A DNA stretch of 64,000 nt, taken from positions 3,014,756 through 3,078,755 of the forward strand of contig JBBCGJ010000001.1 in the NCBI GenBank assembly GCA_037200985.1, in the 5' to 3' direction. Origin of the DNA: Rhizomicrobium sp. Its GTDB lineage: Bacteria > Pseudomonadota > Alphaproteobacteria > Micropepsales > Micropepsaceae. The notes below the pieces were generated by a model. That model saw only the letters and a list, made by a program, of their open reading frames with translations, ran no database searches and was not told the origin of the DNA. Positions 52,477 to 60,574 of the stretch are shown one piece after another. Made by a program: the position numbers and the translations under genes. The stretch's first letter is position 1. Every line of letters starts with the position of its first letter.

Positions 52477-53862
52477 CTAGACAATCGCCGGTAGCGTCAA
52501 TTTTGCCGACAAACCGCCCAGATCCGAGGCCCCGAGGTCGATCGCACCGCCATAGAGCTTGGCGATGTCGCGCACGATGGCAAGGCCCAGGCCGGTGCCC
52601 GGCACGCTCTCGTCGAGCCTTTCGCCGCGCTCGCCGACCTGCTCGCGCTCCTCCGGCGTCAGGCCGGGTCCGTCATCCTCCACCAGGAGCGCGAACTGCG
52701 CGCCGGCGGGCGCCGCCGTCACCCGCACCCGGGACGATGCCCATTTGCACGCATTGTCGATCAGATTGCCGGCCATCTCCTCCAGATCCTGCCGCTCGCC
52801 GCGAAACGCCAGCCCGGACGGACAGGCGACGTCGATCATGATGTTGCGGTCGCGATGGATGCGCCGCAGCGTACGGGCCAGATCGTCGAGCACCTGCGCG
52901 ACGGAGGTGCGGTTGCCCAGCACGTCGAGGGCGCCGGCGGCGCGGGCGCGGGCAAGATAGTGATCGACCTGCCGGCGCATGGTCAGAACCTGACGGTTGA
53001 CGGCATCGGCCAAGGGACCGGGCTGCGCTTCGGCCTCGCTGGTCAAGACCGTCAGCGGCGTCTTCAGGAAATGGGCGAGATTGGAGACATAGGAACGGGC
53101 ACGGCCGACGACCTCGGCCGAATGCTCGATCAGGCTGTTGAGTTCGGATGCGAGCGGCTCGATCTCGGAGGGAAAGCGGCCGTCGAGGCGCCGCGCGCTG
53201 CCGTCGCGGATGCGGTGCAGCGCCAGCGTCACCCGGCGCAACGGCTGAAGTCCGATGCGGACCTGGAGAAACACGGCGGCGACAAGGCCCAGGCCCAGGA
53301 TCACGAAGGACCAGGTCAGCGTGCCGTTGAAGGTGGCGATGCGGTCGTTCATCTCCTTCATGTCGGCTGCGACGGTGAACATATAGGCGCGGCTGTCGTC
53401 AGGCTTGGCGGTGGCGGCGATCGGAAATTCGATGCGGCGCGCCAGGATGCGCAGATACTGTCCGTCGGGTCCTTCGCCATGGCCGAAGACGAAACCATCG
53501 CGCGTGGTCTGCGAATCGGCGAAGACGAGCGAATGATCGAGCAGCGAATGGGAGATCATCGTCTCGTCCTTCTTGCCGACGGGCTCTATCTGCCAGTAGT
53601 CGCCGGAATAGGCGCGCTGGAAGCGTGAACTCAGATAGTGCTGGTCGAGCTGGATCGCGCCGTTGCGGTCATAGCCGGCCGCGGCAACGAGAGAGTCGAG
53701 TTCGGAGCGCAGCTCGGAGTCAAAATCGTTCTGCACGGAGGTGCGGAAGGCGCTGGAGAGGATGAGCCCGCCCGCCACCAGCGCGAACAGCGTCCATACC
53801 GCCGCCGCCGCGATAAGACGGAAGGCAAGCGAGTTGAAGCGGAAGCGGGCGGCGACGTTCAT
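52477..53862 (-). CDS. Two-component sensor histidine kinase (PhoQ-like)
   Basis: 461 residues from ATG 53860-53862 (MNVAARFRFNSLAFRLIAAA). Membrane helices near residues 15-35 (LIAAAAVWTLFALVAGGLIL) and 175-200 (WSFVILGLGLVAAVFLQV), with a periplasmic sensor domain between. The phospho-acceptor box is YVSNLAHFLKTPLTVLTSEA, a diverged H-box with HFLKTP, as in PhoQ-type kinases. ATP-binding boxes NLIDNACKWASS, VEDDGPGLTPEE and GTGLGLAIVRDIAKLYGG. Partner of the regulator at 54031. Confidence 0.92.
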   Translation of the reverse strand: MNVAARFRFNSLAFRLIAAAAVWTLFALVAGGLILSSAFRTSVQNDFDSELRSELDSLVAAAGYDRNGAIQLDQHYLSSRFQRAYSGDYWQIEPVGKKDETMISHSLLDHSLVFADSQTTRDGFVFGHGEGPDGQYLRILARRIEFPIAATAKPDDSRAYMFTVAADMKEMNDRIATFNGTLTWSFVILGLGLVAAVFLQVRIGLQPLRRVTLALHRIRDGSARRLDGRFPSEIEPLASELNSLIEHSAEVVGRARSYVSNLAHFLKTPLTVLTSEAEAQPGPLADAVNRQVLTMRRQVDHYLARARAAGALDVLGNRTSVAQVLDDLARTLRRIHRDRNIMIDVACPSGLAFRGERQDLEEMAGNLIDNACKWASSRVRVTAAPAGAQFALLVEDDGPGLTPEEREQVGERGERLDESVPGTGLGLAIVRDIAKLYGGAIDLGASDLGGLSAKLTLPAIV

Positions 53863-53891
53863 GGCGCGCCGAAAACAACAAAACCGATCAC

Positions 53892-53910
53892 GGCCGGCCC
53901 CGCGCCGGCC
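53892..53910 (-). other. GC-rich hairpin between response regulator and kinase genes
   Basis: Arms GGCCGGC (53892-53898) and GCCGGCC (53904-53910) with a 5-nt loop in the 168-bp gap. On the minus strand a T-rich stretch begins about 10 nt later, so it may partly terminate transcription and lower kinase relative to regulator. Weak as a terminator because the T-run is distant. Confidence 0.4.
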
Positions 53911-54030
53911 ATCCCTGAACATATCGCTTCGGAGTTCGTCATTGGCGCTTCCGCTTGTGAAGAGAATCGCGCTCGTACTTACGGCATGCGGGATTGCAGG
54001 CGACCGTACGAGGCGGCGATGATGAAATGT

Positions 54031-54705
54031 CTAGCGCGAATCCGACTGTTTCGCGTCCAGGCAGTAGCCGAGGCCGCGAACGGTCTGGATCAGGTCGGTG
54101 TCGAGCTTCTTGCGCAGCCGGCCGACGAACACCTCGATCGTGTTCGAATCGCGGTCGAAATCCTGGTCGTAGAGATGCTCGACCAGTTCGGTTCGGCTCA
54201 CCACCTTGCCCTTGTGATGGGCGAGATAGGACAAGAGGCGGTATTCGAGGCTCGTCAACTTGACCGGATTGCCGTTCACCGTGACCCGGCTGGCGCGGGT
54301 ATCGATGCGTAGCGGGCCGATCTCGATCTCGCTGGTGGCGAGGCCGGCGGCGCGGCGCAGGAGCGCGCGGACGCGGGCGAGCAATTCCTCGGTCACGAAG
54401 GGTTTGGCGAGATAATCGTCGGCGCCGGCATCGAAGCCCGCGACCTTGTCGCTCCAGCGGTCGCGCGCGGTCAGGATCAAGACCGGCATGGTCTTGCCGT
54501 CCTTGCGCCATTTCTCGAGCACGCGCACGCCGTCGAGCTTGGGCAGGCCGAGATCGAGGATCACCGCATCATAGGGTTCGGTATCGCCGAGGAAGTGGCC
54601 TTCCTCGCCATCGGCCGCCGTGTCGACCACATAGCCGGAATCGCCCAACGCCTTCTTCAAGAGGCGCTGGAGGTCTTTGTCGTCTTCAACAAGCAGAAGT
54701 CTCAT
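54031..54705 (-). CDS. OmpR/PhoP-family response regulator
   Basis: 224 residues. Receiver: MRLLLVEDDKDLQRLLKKAL (acidic pocket), phosphorylated Asp in AVILDLGLPKLDG, Lys in GADDYLAKPFVTEE. Winged-helix output: LEYRLLSYLAHHKGKVVSRTEL through NTIEVFVGRLRKKLD. Its ATG overlaps the stop of the upstream PepSY-like gene (ATGA), so the three genes form one operon. PhoP-type regulators respond to divalent cations or envelope stress; the signal here is not known. Confidence 0.94.
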   Translation of the reverse strand: MRLLLVEDDKDLQRLLKKALGDSGYVVDTAADGEEGHFLGDTEPYDAVILDLGLPKLDGVRVLEKWRKDGKTMPVLILTARDRWSDKVAGFDAGADDYLAKPFVTEELLARVRALLRRAAGLATSEIEIGPLRIDTRASRVTVNGNPVKLTSLEYRLLSYLAHHKGKVVSRTELVEHLYDQDFDRDSNTIEVFVGRLRKKLDTDLIQTVRGLGYCLDAKQSDSR

Positions 54706-55250
54706 TGCGGTCTGCCGTGGTGATGCCGGCCCCCATTATCGCCCCCATTTCCGCCGCCGCGCCAGTCGCCGCCGCCCCAATTGCCGCCGCGATGCCAGCT
54801 TCCGCCGTCCCGGCCATGGCCGTGCCAGTCGCCGCCGCCGGAATTGTCGCGTCCGCGCCAATCGCCGCCGCCCTGCCAGTTTCCCCTGCCACCGCCGCGC
54901 GAATCGCCGTCGCCGTCGCTGTCGCCCGGTTCGGTGTTCCAGCGACCGCGGCGGCCGTGGTCCTCGCCGTCGCCGCGCGAGCGCCGCCAGCCATTGCCTT
55001 GGTCGCCGCCGGAATTGGAGTAGCGCCCGGTATTCGCGTCGGCGTCGAAATAGAGGACACGGCCCTCGGGCGTCATCCACTTGATCCGGTAATGCCGATT
55101 GCCTTCGCCATCGGTCCAGGGCTCGGCGTCGGAGAGCCGACCGGGATGCTGGGCGCGGATATGCGGCAGGATGCTGTCGAGTGTGCTGCGCGCGCAGGCC
55201 GGTGTGGCCAGCAGCAACAGAAAAAATGCGAGGAAAAATCGCGAGCGCAT
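54702..55250 (-). CDS. Exported PepSY-like protein with Gly/Arg/His-rich tail
   Basis: 182 residues from ATG 55248-55250 (MRSRFFLAFFLLLLATPACA); signal peptide, possibly a lipobox-like PACA. Residues about 20-75 (STLDSILPHIRAQHPGRLSDA, HYRIKWMTPEGRVLYFDADAN) look like a small PepSY-type domain, a fold often found beside PhoPQ-like regulators. The remaining ~110 residues are low complexity (Gly, Arg, Asp, Trp, His, Asn), with repeated GGGDWRG-like units and an HHHGRPQ end. The tail may bind metal or polyanions. First gene of the operon with the regulator and kinase. Confidence 0.78.
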   Translation of the reverse strand: MRSRFFLAFFLLLLATPACARSTLDSILPHIRAQHPGRLSDAEPWTDGEGNRHYRIKWMTPEGRVLYFDADANTGRYSNSGGDQGNGWRRSRGDGEDHGRRGRWNTEPGDSDGDGDSRGGGRGNWQGGGDWRGRDNSGGGDWHGHGRDGGSWHRGGNWGGGDWRGGGNGGDNGGRHHHGRPQ

Positions 55251-55425
55251 GGCCGTTTCTAAGGTCCGCGACATGAACCGCGAATGAACATTGCGTCCAG
55301 AGTTGGTTCAGCCGGAGGGGAGCATCTTACGCGACATCGAAACGGGGTCCAGCCGGACCCGAAGCCAAGGCCGAGGCGGCCGCGGCTTCTTAACCAAGGC
55401 CCCGACGGGCGAGATGGAGACGAAG

Positions 55426-55743
55426 ATGCAGATCAAGAAAATCCTCACGGCCGCCGCCGCGGTCCTCACGCTGGGCCTGGCGGCCGCGCCCGCGGCGCAA
55501 GCCGATGTGTGGGGTCATGCGGGCCACCGCGGCGTCGACCGCCGCGCCAGCTTCGACCGCCGCGTCGTGGTTGATCACCGCGTCGTGTTCAACACCCTGC
55601 GCGCCCATCGCATCCGCTATACCGGGACGCCCTATTTCGTGCGCGGCCACTATGTCGTGCGCAGCTTCGACCGGTTCGGCCGTGCGAGCTTCGTCGAGGT
55701 CAATCCCTATACCGGCGCGTTCATCGGTTTCATCCGGCTCTGA
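55426..55743 (+). CDS. Small exported protein, RcnB-like in appearance
   Basis: 105 residues from ATG 55426 (MQIKKILTAAAAVLTLGLAA), with GGAG 6 nt before; a start at 55414 is possible. Signal peptide cleaved near AQA-DV. The mature part is Arg/His/aromatic-rich (VDRRASFDRRVVVDHRVVFN, HRIRYTGTPYFVRGHYVVRS), as in small periplasmic proteins with RcnB-type folds. Divergent from the PepSY-regulator operon across 175 bp, so both may be controlled by the regulator. A strong terminator follows. Confidence 0.72.
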   Translation: MQIKKILTAAAAVLTLGLAAAPAAQADVWGHAGHRGVDRRASFDRRVVVDHRVVFNTLRAHRIRYTGTPYFVRGHYVVRSFDRFGRASFVEVNPYTGAFIGFIRL

Positions 55744-55816
55744 CCGGATGACGCGAACTTGAGGGCCGGTTCCGCAGCAAGCCCCTCCCTGTAGGGACCG
55801 ATCTTTCAAGCGAGAG

Positions 55817-55846
55817 CCCGCGTCGGCGAAAGCCGGCGCGGGTTTC
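55817..55846 (+). terminator. Intrinsic terminator
   Basis: Stem CCCGCGTCGGC (55817-55827) and GCCGGCGCGGG (55832-55842) with a GAAA tetraloop and one G-T wobble, followed by TTTCTC. It is 74 nt after the stop of the exported-protein gene. The short T-run makes it a moderate terminator. Confidence 0.75.
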
Positions 55847-55963
55847 TCATATCCGCCTCCCGGTAAACGCGGAGCCGCGTCGCCGGCGACGGCGCGACCG
55901 CTGCCGTGACCTGCCCCGGCAGCCCGTGATAATGGCCAGGACGGATCGACACCGGGTCCTGGC

Positions 55964-56536
55964 ATGTCCTCGCGCAAACCCCTGCCCAAGAACTTCTTCG
56001 CCCGCGACGCCGACATCGTCGCCCGGGCGCTGATCGGCGCGACCCTGACGTTCGGCGGCGTCGGCGGCATCATCGTCGAGACCGAGAGCTATGACACCGC
56101 CGATCCGGCCTCGCACGCCTTCCTGCGGCGGCAGACCAAGCGCAACGCGGTGATATTCGGCCCACCGGGGCATGCCTATGTCTATCGCATCTACGGCATG
56201 CATTGGTGCCTGAACTTCGTGTGCAGCGACGCCAGCGCCCTGCTGGTCCGCGCCCTCGAACCGCAGGTCGGTATCGCCAAGATGCAGGCGCGGCGCGGGA
56301 CCGACGTCGCGGCCCTTCTGTGCAGCGGGCCGGGACGGCTGTGCCAGGCCCTGGCCATCGGCGGCGCGCAGAACGGCCTGTCGCTGTACGCCCCGCCCTT
56401 CCTGCTGTATCGCGCCGCGGACCCGGCCGAGTTGTCTGTCGGACCGCGCATCGGCATCACCAAGGGCATCCTGGCGCAACGCCGGTTCGGGCTCGCGCGT
56501 TCGCGCTTCGTGAGCCGACGCTTTCCGGACCCCTGA
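55964..56536 (+). CDS. DNA-3-methyladenine glycosylase (AAG/MPG family)
   Basis: 190 residues; FFARDADIVARALIGATL at the start, catalytic Glu in GIIVETESYDTADPASHAF, then FGPPGHAYVYRIYGMHWCLNFVC and CSGPGRLCQALAIGGAQNG, all diagnostic of the AAG/MPG fold. Excises alkylated purines such as 3-methyladenine. The stop is 1 nt before the AlkB-like gene, an alkylation-repair pair. The gap before it (55847-55963) holds its promoter. Confidence 0.96.
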   Translation: MSSRKPLPKNFFARDADIVARALIGATLTFGGVGGIIVETESYDTADPASHAFLRRQTKRNAVIFGPPGHAYVYRIYGMHWCLNFVCSDASALLVRALEPQVGIAKMQARRGTDVAALLCSGPGRLCQALAIGGAQNGLSLYAPPFLLYRAADPAELSVGPRIGITKGILAQRRFGLARSRFVSRRFPDP

Positions 56537-56537
56537 C

Positions 56538-57107
56538 ATGCGCCAACCCGATCTGTTCGCCGCCGCGCCGGAAGGCTTCGCCTATCGCGACGGACTGCTT
56601 TCGCCGGGCGACGAGGCCGAACTCGTCCGCCACATCGAGACATTGCCGTTCCAGCCTTTCGCGTTCCACGGCTATCTGGGCAAGCGCCGCATCGTGTCGT
56701 TCGGCTGGCGCTACGACTATTCGGGACGCGCCCTGCGCGAGAGCGCGGCGCCGCCCGGCTTCCTGCTGCCGCTGCGGGACAAGGCGGCCGCCTTCGCCGG
56801 CGTCGCCGCGGACGACCTGCGGCAAGCCCTGGTGACGGAATACGCGCCCGGCGCCGGCATCGGCTGGCATCGCGACAAGCCGATGTTCGAAGACGTCGTC
56901 GCCATCTCGCTGCTCGCTCCCTGCACGCTGCGCTTCCGCCGCGCTCGGGCCAAGGGATGGGAGCGCAATTCGGTTTTCGTCGCGCCGCGCTCGGCCTATC
57001 TGCTGCGCGGACCGGCGCGGACCGTGTGGGAGCACAGCGTGCCGCCGGTCGAGGCGCTGCGCTATTCCATCACCTTTCGCAACTTCGTGGCCGTCAAGGC
57101 GCCCTAG
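56538..57107 (+). CDS. AlkB-like 2-oxoglutarate/Fe(II) dioxygenase
   Basis: 189 residues. Iron ligands: the HxD pair in GIGWHRDKPMFEDVV (near residue 115) and the distal His in VWEHSVPPVE (near 171). 2-oxoglutarate-binding Arg in ALRYSITFRNF. Substrate loop FHGYLGKRRIVSFGWRYDY near residue 43. Demethylates 1-methyladenine or 3-methylcytosine, or related bases, in DNA or RNA. Cotranscribed with the glycosylase, so both act on alkylation damage. No Ada gene in view. Confidence 0.92.
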   Translation: MRQPDLFAAAPEGFAYRDGLLSPGDEAELVRHIETLPFQPFAFHGYLGKRRIVSFGWRYDYSGRALRESAAPPGFLLPLRDKAAAFAGVAADDLRQALVTEYAPGAGIGWHRDKPMFEDVVAISLLAPCTLRFRRARAKGWERNSVFVAPRSAYLLRGPARTVWEHSVPPVEALRYSITFRNFVAVKAP

Positions 57108-57116
57108 CGGCGGGCC

Positions 57117-57791
57117 TCACGCGGTCTCGCGGATCACGGCCCATTCCGACAGCGGCGCGCGTTCGGAGACGAGGCTGTTGATCGGCGCGGCATCGTCGGC
57201 ATAGCCGATCGCCATGCCGCAGAAGATCATCTCTTCCGGCGGGATCTTCAGATAGTCGCGGATCACTTCGTGGAACGGCGCCCAGGCTTCCTGGGCGCAA
57301 CTCGAGAGGCCGTATTCCCGCGCGAGCAGCATGATCGATTGCAGGAAGCCGCCGAGATCGGACCACTGGCCCTGCTGCATCTGGCGGTCGAAGGAAAAAA
57401 TGAGCCCGACCGGCGCCCCGAAGAATTCCCAATTGCGTACGAACTGCGCCAGGCGGCCGAGCTTGTCCTCGCGGGGGATGTTCATGGTTGCATACATCGC
57501 CTCGCCGATGCGGAAGCGCCGCGTCTTGTAGGGCTCGGTCAAATCGGGCGGATAGATGTGATATTCGGGCACGCCGCCCCGCGGGTTGGCCGCCATGCGT
57601 TCCTTGGTGCGCCGCACCAACTCGTCGCGCGCCGCGCCCAGGAGAACATGCACCTTCCAGGGCTGAAGATTGCCGCCGGACGGCGCGCGGGCGGCCTTGA
57701 GCAGGATCTCTTCGACCAGCGCGCGCGGTACCGGATCGGGCTTGAAGGCGCGGATGGATTTGCGCGTGGCGAGCGCTTCGCTGACGTTCAT
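57117..57791 (-). CDS. Nitroreductase-family FMN oxidoreductase
   Basis: 224 residues from ATG 57789-57791 (MNVSEALATRKSIRAFKPDP). FMN-binding RKSIRAFKPDPVPRALVEEIL and ARAPSGGNLQPWKVHVL, then WSDLGGFLQSIMLLAREYGLSS and a late FCGMAIGYADD. Uses NAD(P)H and FMN to reduce nitro groups, quinones or enones. The stop is 9 nt from the convergent alkB-like stop. The frame is open upstream of 57791 but with non-coding-like sequence. Confidence 0.93.
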   Translation of the reverse strand: MNVSEALATRKSIRAFKPDPVPRALVEEILLKAARAPSGGNLQPWKVHVLLGAARDELVRRTKERMAANPRGGVPEYHIYPPDLTEPYKTRRFRIGEAMYATMNIPREDKLGRLAQFVRNWEFFGAPVGLIFSFDRQMQQGQWSDLGGFLQSIMLLAREYGLSSCAQEAWAPFHEVIRDYLKIPPEEMIFCGMAIGYADDAAPINSLVSERAPLSEWAVIRETA

Positions 57792-57867
57792 GGTCGGGTA
57801 CTCGAATAACAAGCGGCGATGATGCGCCGGCGCCGCGCATAGACGCAAGCTTTCGCAGCGTAACGGT

Positions 57868-58473
57868 TCAGGCGGCGCGCGGCCGCAGCAGCTTCGTGGT
57901 CGTGGTGCCGCCGGCCTGGGTGACGGACATCGTGTCTTCCACCACCATCGTCTTTCCGATCCGCGTCCAGGCGGCGCGGGTGCGGCCGTCGTTGAACATC
58001 GACGCGATGATGCGCCCGTTCGGCGCGAGATTGCGCGCATAGCGCGCCAGGACGGCGTCGGGATCGGGAATGTAGCCCAGAACCTGGCAGAAGATGATGA
58101 CGTCGAAGCGCCGGTCGACGTGGAAGTCGCAGGCGTCCGCGACCGCGAAGGCGGTGCGGGCATCGGCGACCGGCGCGGCCTGCGCGATCGCTTCCGCGGA
58201 CAGGTCGACGCCGAGATAGGATCGGTAGGGCAGAACCTTCAGCTTCCTGGCGAGAAGCCCCGCGCCGCAGCCGACGTCGAGGATCGCCGCCGGCTCGAGG
58301 AACTGGCAATAGGCGAGCACGCTGGCGAGGCCGCCCAGATTGTCGAGCGTGCCCAGATAATCCCAGCGCCCGGCCTTGTATTCGCGGTCCCAGACCGGGG
58401 CGGCGACCGGCGAGGGGCGAAAGCCGATCATCTGGAAGACGGCGTAGCTCGCGATTCTCCTGACGATGTCCAT
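57868..58473 (-). CDS. Class I SAM-dependent methyltransferase
   Basis: 201 residues from ATG 58471-58473 (MDIVRRIASYAVFQMIGFRP). Motif I AAILDVGCGAGLLARKL, acidic motif LGVDLSAEAIAQA, then FDVIIFCQVLGYIPDPDAVLARYARNLAPNGRIIAS. Similar to small UbiE/Coq5-like methyltransferases; the substrate is unknown. Upstream 140 bp separates it from the phage-like module. Confidence 0.85.
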   Translation of the reverse strand: MDIVRRIASYAVFQMIGFRPSPVAAPVWDREYKAGRWDYLGTLDNLGGLASVLAYCQFLEPAAILDVGCGAGLLARKLKVLPYRSYLGVDLSAEAIAQAAPVADARTAFAVADACDFHVDRRFDVIIFCQVLGYIPDPDAVLARYARNLAPNGRIIASMFNDGRTRAAWTRIGKTMVVEDTMSVTQAGGTTTTKLLRPRAA

Positions 58474-58613
58474 GAACGGCACAGTTCCGCTGCAAACCCG
58501 GACGGCGCTGCAAGTCCCGTGCAGGAACCGCCGTCGCAGTCCGGCACGGCTCGCGCGTGCCCGAGCGGACCGACGTTTCAAATCGGGCCGGCGCGCGCCG
58601 GCGCCGCGCAAGG

Positions 58614-58778
58614 TCAATGCGCGTCCGTCGCCACGCCATGACGCAGGGTCACGGCGAGGATCGCGGGCACGGCGAGGTTGAGGGCCGCGGCCGGCGTCAG
58701 GTCGCCCGTCAGCCAGCCGCCGAGCGCACCGAGCACGGCAAGCGCGCCGGCGATGTAGGTCTTGTATCCGTTGAGCAT
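58614..58778 (-). CDS. Holin-like small membrane protein (internal start in the fibre frame)
   Basis: 54 residues from ATG 58776-58778, with a near-perfect ribosome site AAAGGAG (58784-58790) at 5 nt, stronger than most in the window. Two hydrophobic helices (YIAGALAVLGALGGWLTG and LTPAAALNLAVPAILAVTL) as in small holins or GTA lysis proteins. It lies in the same frame as the fibre gene with no stop between them, so it can be made alone or as a fusion. Confidence 0.7.
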   Translation of the reverse strand: MLNGYKTYIAGALAVLGALGGWLTGDLTPAAALNLAVPAILAVTLRHGVATDAH

Positions 58779-60527
58779 GGGGTCTCCTTTCCGGGAGGGT
58801 TGGAGGCTGCCGGATGGGCGGCCTTGGGTCGAAACGGGATCGGACGATCTGGCTTCCAGCGCGGCGAGGCGCGCGGCGAGGCCGGCCAGCGTGAACTGCG
58901 CGAGTTCGTCGTAGCGCAGGCCGAGCGTCCAGGCCGGCGCGCCGGCCGCGTCGGTGCCCCGATCGCGGCAGACGATGCCGTACCGCATCGGATCGAGGCC
59001 CTCGGCCGCGAAGGCGGCGGCGACGTCCTCGAAGATCGCGCCGCAATGCCACCGCGCGGCATCCGCGCCCTTGCCGGCGACGGCGTCCGCGAACCGAAAG
59101 AGCCGCACATTCGCGGCGAGCGCCCTGGCGACCGCGATCTCCGCCGCCGCCGGCGGGCGGATATCGGTCTTGGTGGCGGCGCCCGAGGTGTTGATCGTGC
59201 CGGTTCCGGCATAGACGGTGCGGAAGCGGAACGAGGCCGAGCCGAGATCGTATGTATTGTCCGCGTGGGGGAAAATGCTGCCGGCCACGTCGAGCGATGC
59301 GTTCGGGCTCGTCGTGCCGATTCCCACCCTGCCGGATGCCTTCAGCGTCAAGGCGGCGATGGCGGCGGTGCTCGGCGAAAACGCCATGTCGCTGGTGCCG
59401 CTCGAGCTGCCGAACAGCAGGTTCTTGGTCGCGAGGCCGCCAACGGTGTTCGCGTTGGCGACGATACCGAACGAGACCGCATTCGCGCTGGTCTCGTTGA
59501 TGGTGAGGCCGCTGGCGTCGGCGGTCAGCAATATGGTCGTCGGGCCCAAGGTCTTGTTGGTGAGCGTCTCCGCGCCGCTTCTTGTCGCGGCATCGCCGGG
59601 ATCGCGGTCAGCGCGGAAATAGGCGAGCTCGCGCCAATTGCCGCTGGCGTCCGAGGCGTAGAGGCCGACATCGTTGGCGGCGGTCGTCCGGCTCGCGCCG
59701 CCGAGCAGTCTCAGCGCGGTCGCGTTATGCGTCAGCGTCAGCGCAGCGGAGAAGCGCACGAAGCGCAGCGCATTCGCGGCCGTGCCGAAAGACGTTATCG
59801 CCGTCGTGCCCGTGACATTCGCCTTGAGCGAGGAAGCGGTCCCCAGATCGGTCGTCGCGGCGCTGGCGAGGACGGTCTCGCTGGCGAGGAAGTCAACCGA
59901 ACCGTCTGTCCGGTTGATGTCGAACCCGTCGAACCATGTGGCGCCGTCGGGCGAGACCTTGAAGTGGAAGTCGTCGTCGCCGCACAGGCCGAGCTCGGCG
60001 CGGCCGGAATAATTGGTCTGGTAGAGCAGCGAGGCGGTGTCGCCGCCGGCATGCTTGTTGAACTTGGCCTGCACGCCATTGCCGACATTATCGAACAGTA
60101 GGGCGGCGGATTTGACCGCGAGCTTGTTTGTGGCGTCGGCGGCGGCGTTGACGCCGAGCAGCTGCACGTTCTGCAGCGCGAGGATGCTCGCATAATCGAC
60201 CCAGGCGGCGCCGGTGAAGACGACGAGCCGGGATTCATCGACGACGAAGGCGACAAGGCCGGCAAACGGCGCGGCGAACCGCCAGGCGCCGTCGACGGCA
60301 TAGGCGATCTGTCCGTCCTCGCCCGTCCAGTCGCCGGTCGCGGTGGCATGGACGAGATAGGTGTCGCCGTCGGCGGGAGACGCCGGCGGCGCGGTCAGGT
60401 CGCGGTCGATAAAGCGGGCGAAGAGCAGCGCGTCGAGTCGCAGCAGGGCTTCGTTGTGCGTGACGTGCTTCTGCGCCTGGGCGGCGGCGAGCAGCGGGAG
60501 CGCGGTGCGGGGCGTGGTGTCGGACAT
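58614..60527 (-). CDS. GTA/phage tail-fibre-like protein (DUF2793 N terminus, S74-type chaperone) with in-frame C-terminal holin-like extension
   Basis: 637 codons without a stop. Residues 1-200 match the DUF2793 N terminus (RTALPLLAAAQAQKHVTHNE, ADGDTYLVHATATGDWTGED). The middle is beta-rich fibre sequence (NKTLGPTTILLTADASGLTI). Near residue 448, TSGAATKTDIRP keeps the Ser and Lys spacing of the S74 intramolecular chaperone dyad (S-x4-K), followed by chaperone-like sequence to about 583. The last 54 residues form a separate-looking membrane protein with its own ribosome site (see 58614-58778). Probably a trimeric fibre that self-cleaves. Follows the baseplate gene by 47 nt. Confidence 0.8.
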   Translation of the reverse strand: MSDTTPRTALPLLAAAQAQKHVTHNEALLRLDALLFARFIDRDLTAPPASPADGDTYLVHATATGDWTGEDGQIAYAVDGAWRFAAPFAGLVAFVVDESRLVVFTGAAWVDYASILALQNVQLLGVNAAADATNKLAVKSAALLFDNVGNGVQAKFNKHAGGDTASLLYQTNYSGRAELGLCGDDDFHFKVSPDGATWFDGFDINRTDGSVDFLASETVLASAATTDLGTASSLKANVTGTTAITSFGTAANALRFVRFSAALTLTHNATALRLLGGASRTTAANDVGLYASDASGNWRELAYFRADRDPGDAATRSGAETLTNKTLGPTTILLTADASGLTINETSANAVSFGIVANANTVGGLATKNLLFGSSSGTSDMAFSPSTAAIAALTLKASGRVGIGTTSPNASLDVAGSIFPHADNTYDLGSASFRFRTVYAGTGTINTSGAATKTDIRPPAAAEIAVARALAANVRLFRFADAVAGKGADAARWHCGAIFEDVAAAFAAEGLDPMRYGIVCRDRGTDAAGAPAWTLGLRYDELAQFTLAGLAARLAALEARSSDPVSTQGRPSGSLQPSRKGDPMLNGYKTYIAGALAVLGALGGWLTGDLTPAAALNLAVPAILAVTLRHGVATDAH

Positions 60528-60574
60528 GGGTGAATCCTCGTTTCACCTCCCGCGCGGGGAGGCGGATATGCGTG

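Noticed and set aside
53941..54022. Tiny plus-strand frame ending LVLTACGIAGDRTRRR that resembles a lipoprotein signal
   Set aside because: Only about 20-25 codons, no good ribosome site, in the gap between regulator and kinase; too short to support.
54720..55030. Repetitive DNA at the 3' half of the PepSY-like gene as a CRISPR or tandem array
   Set aside because: The repeats are short, irregular Gly/Arg codon runs in frame; there are no spacers or constant repeat units.
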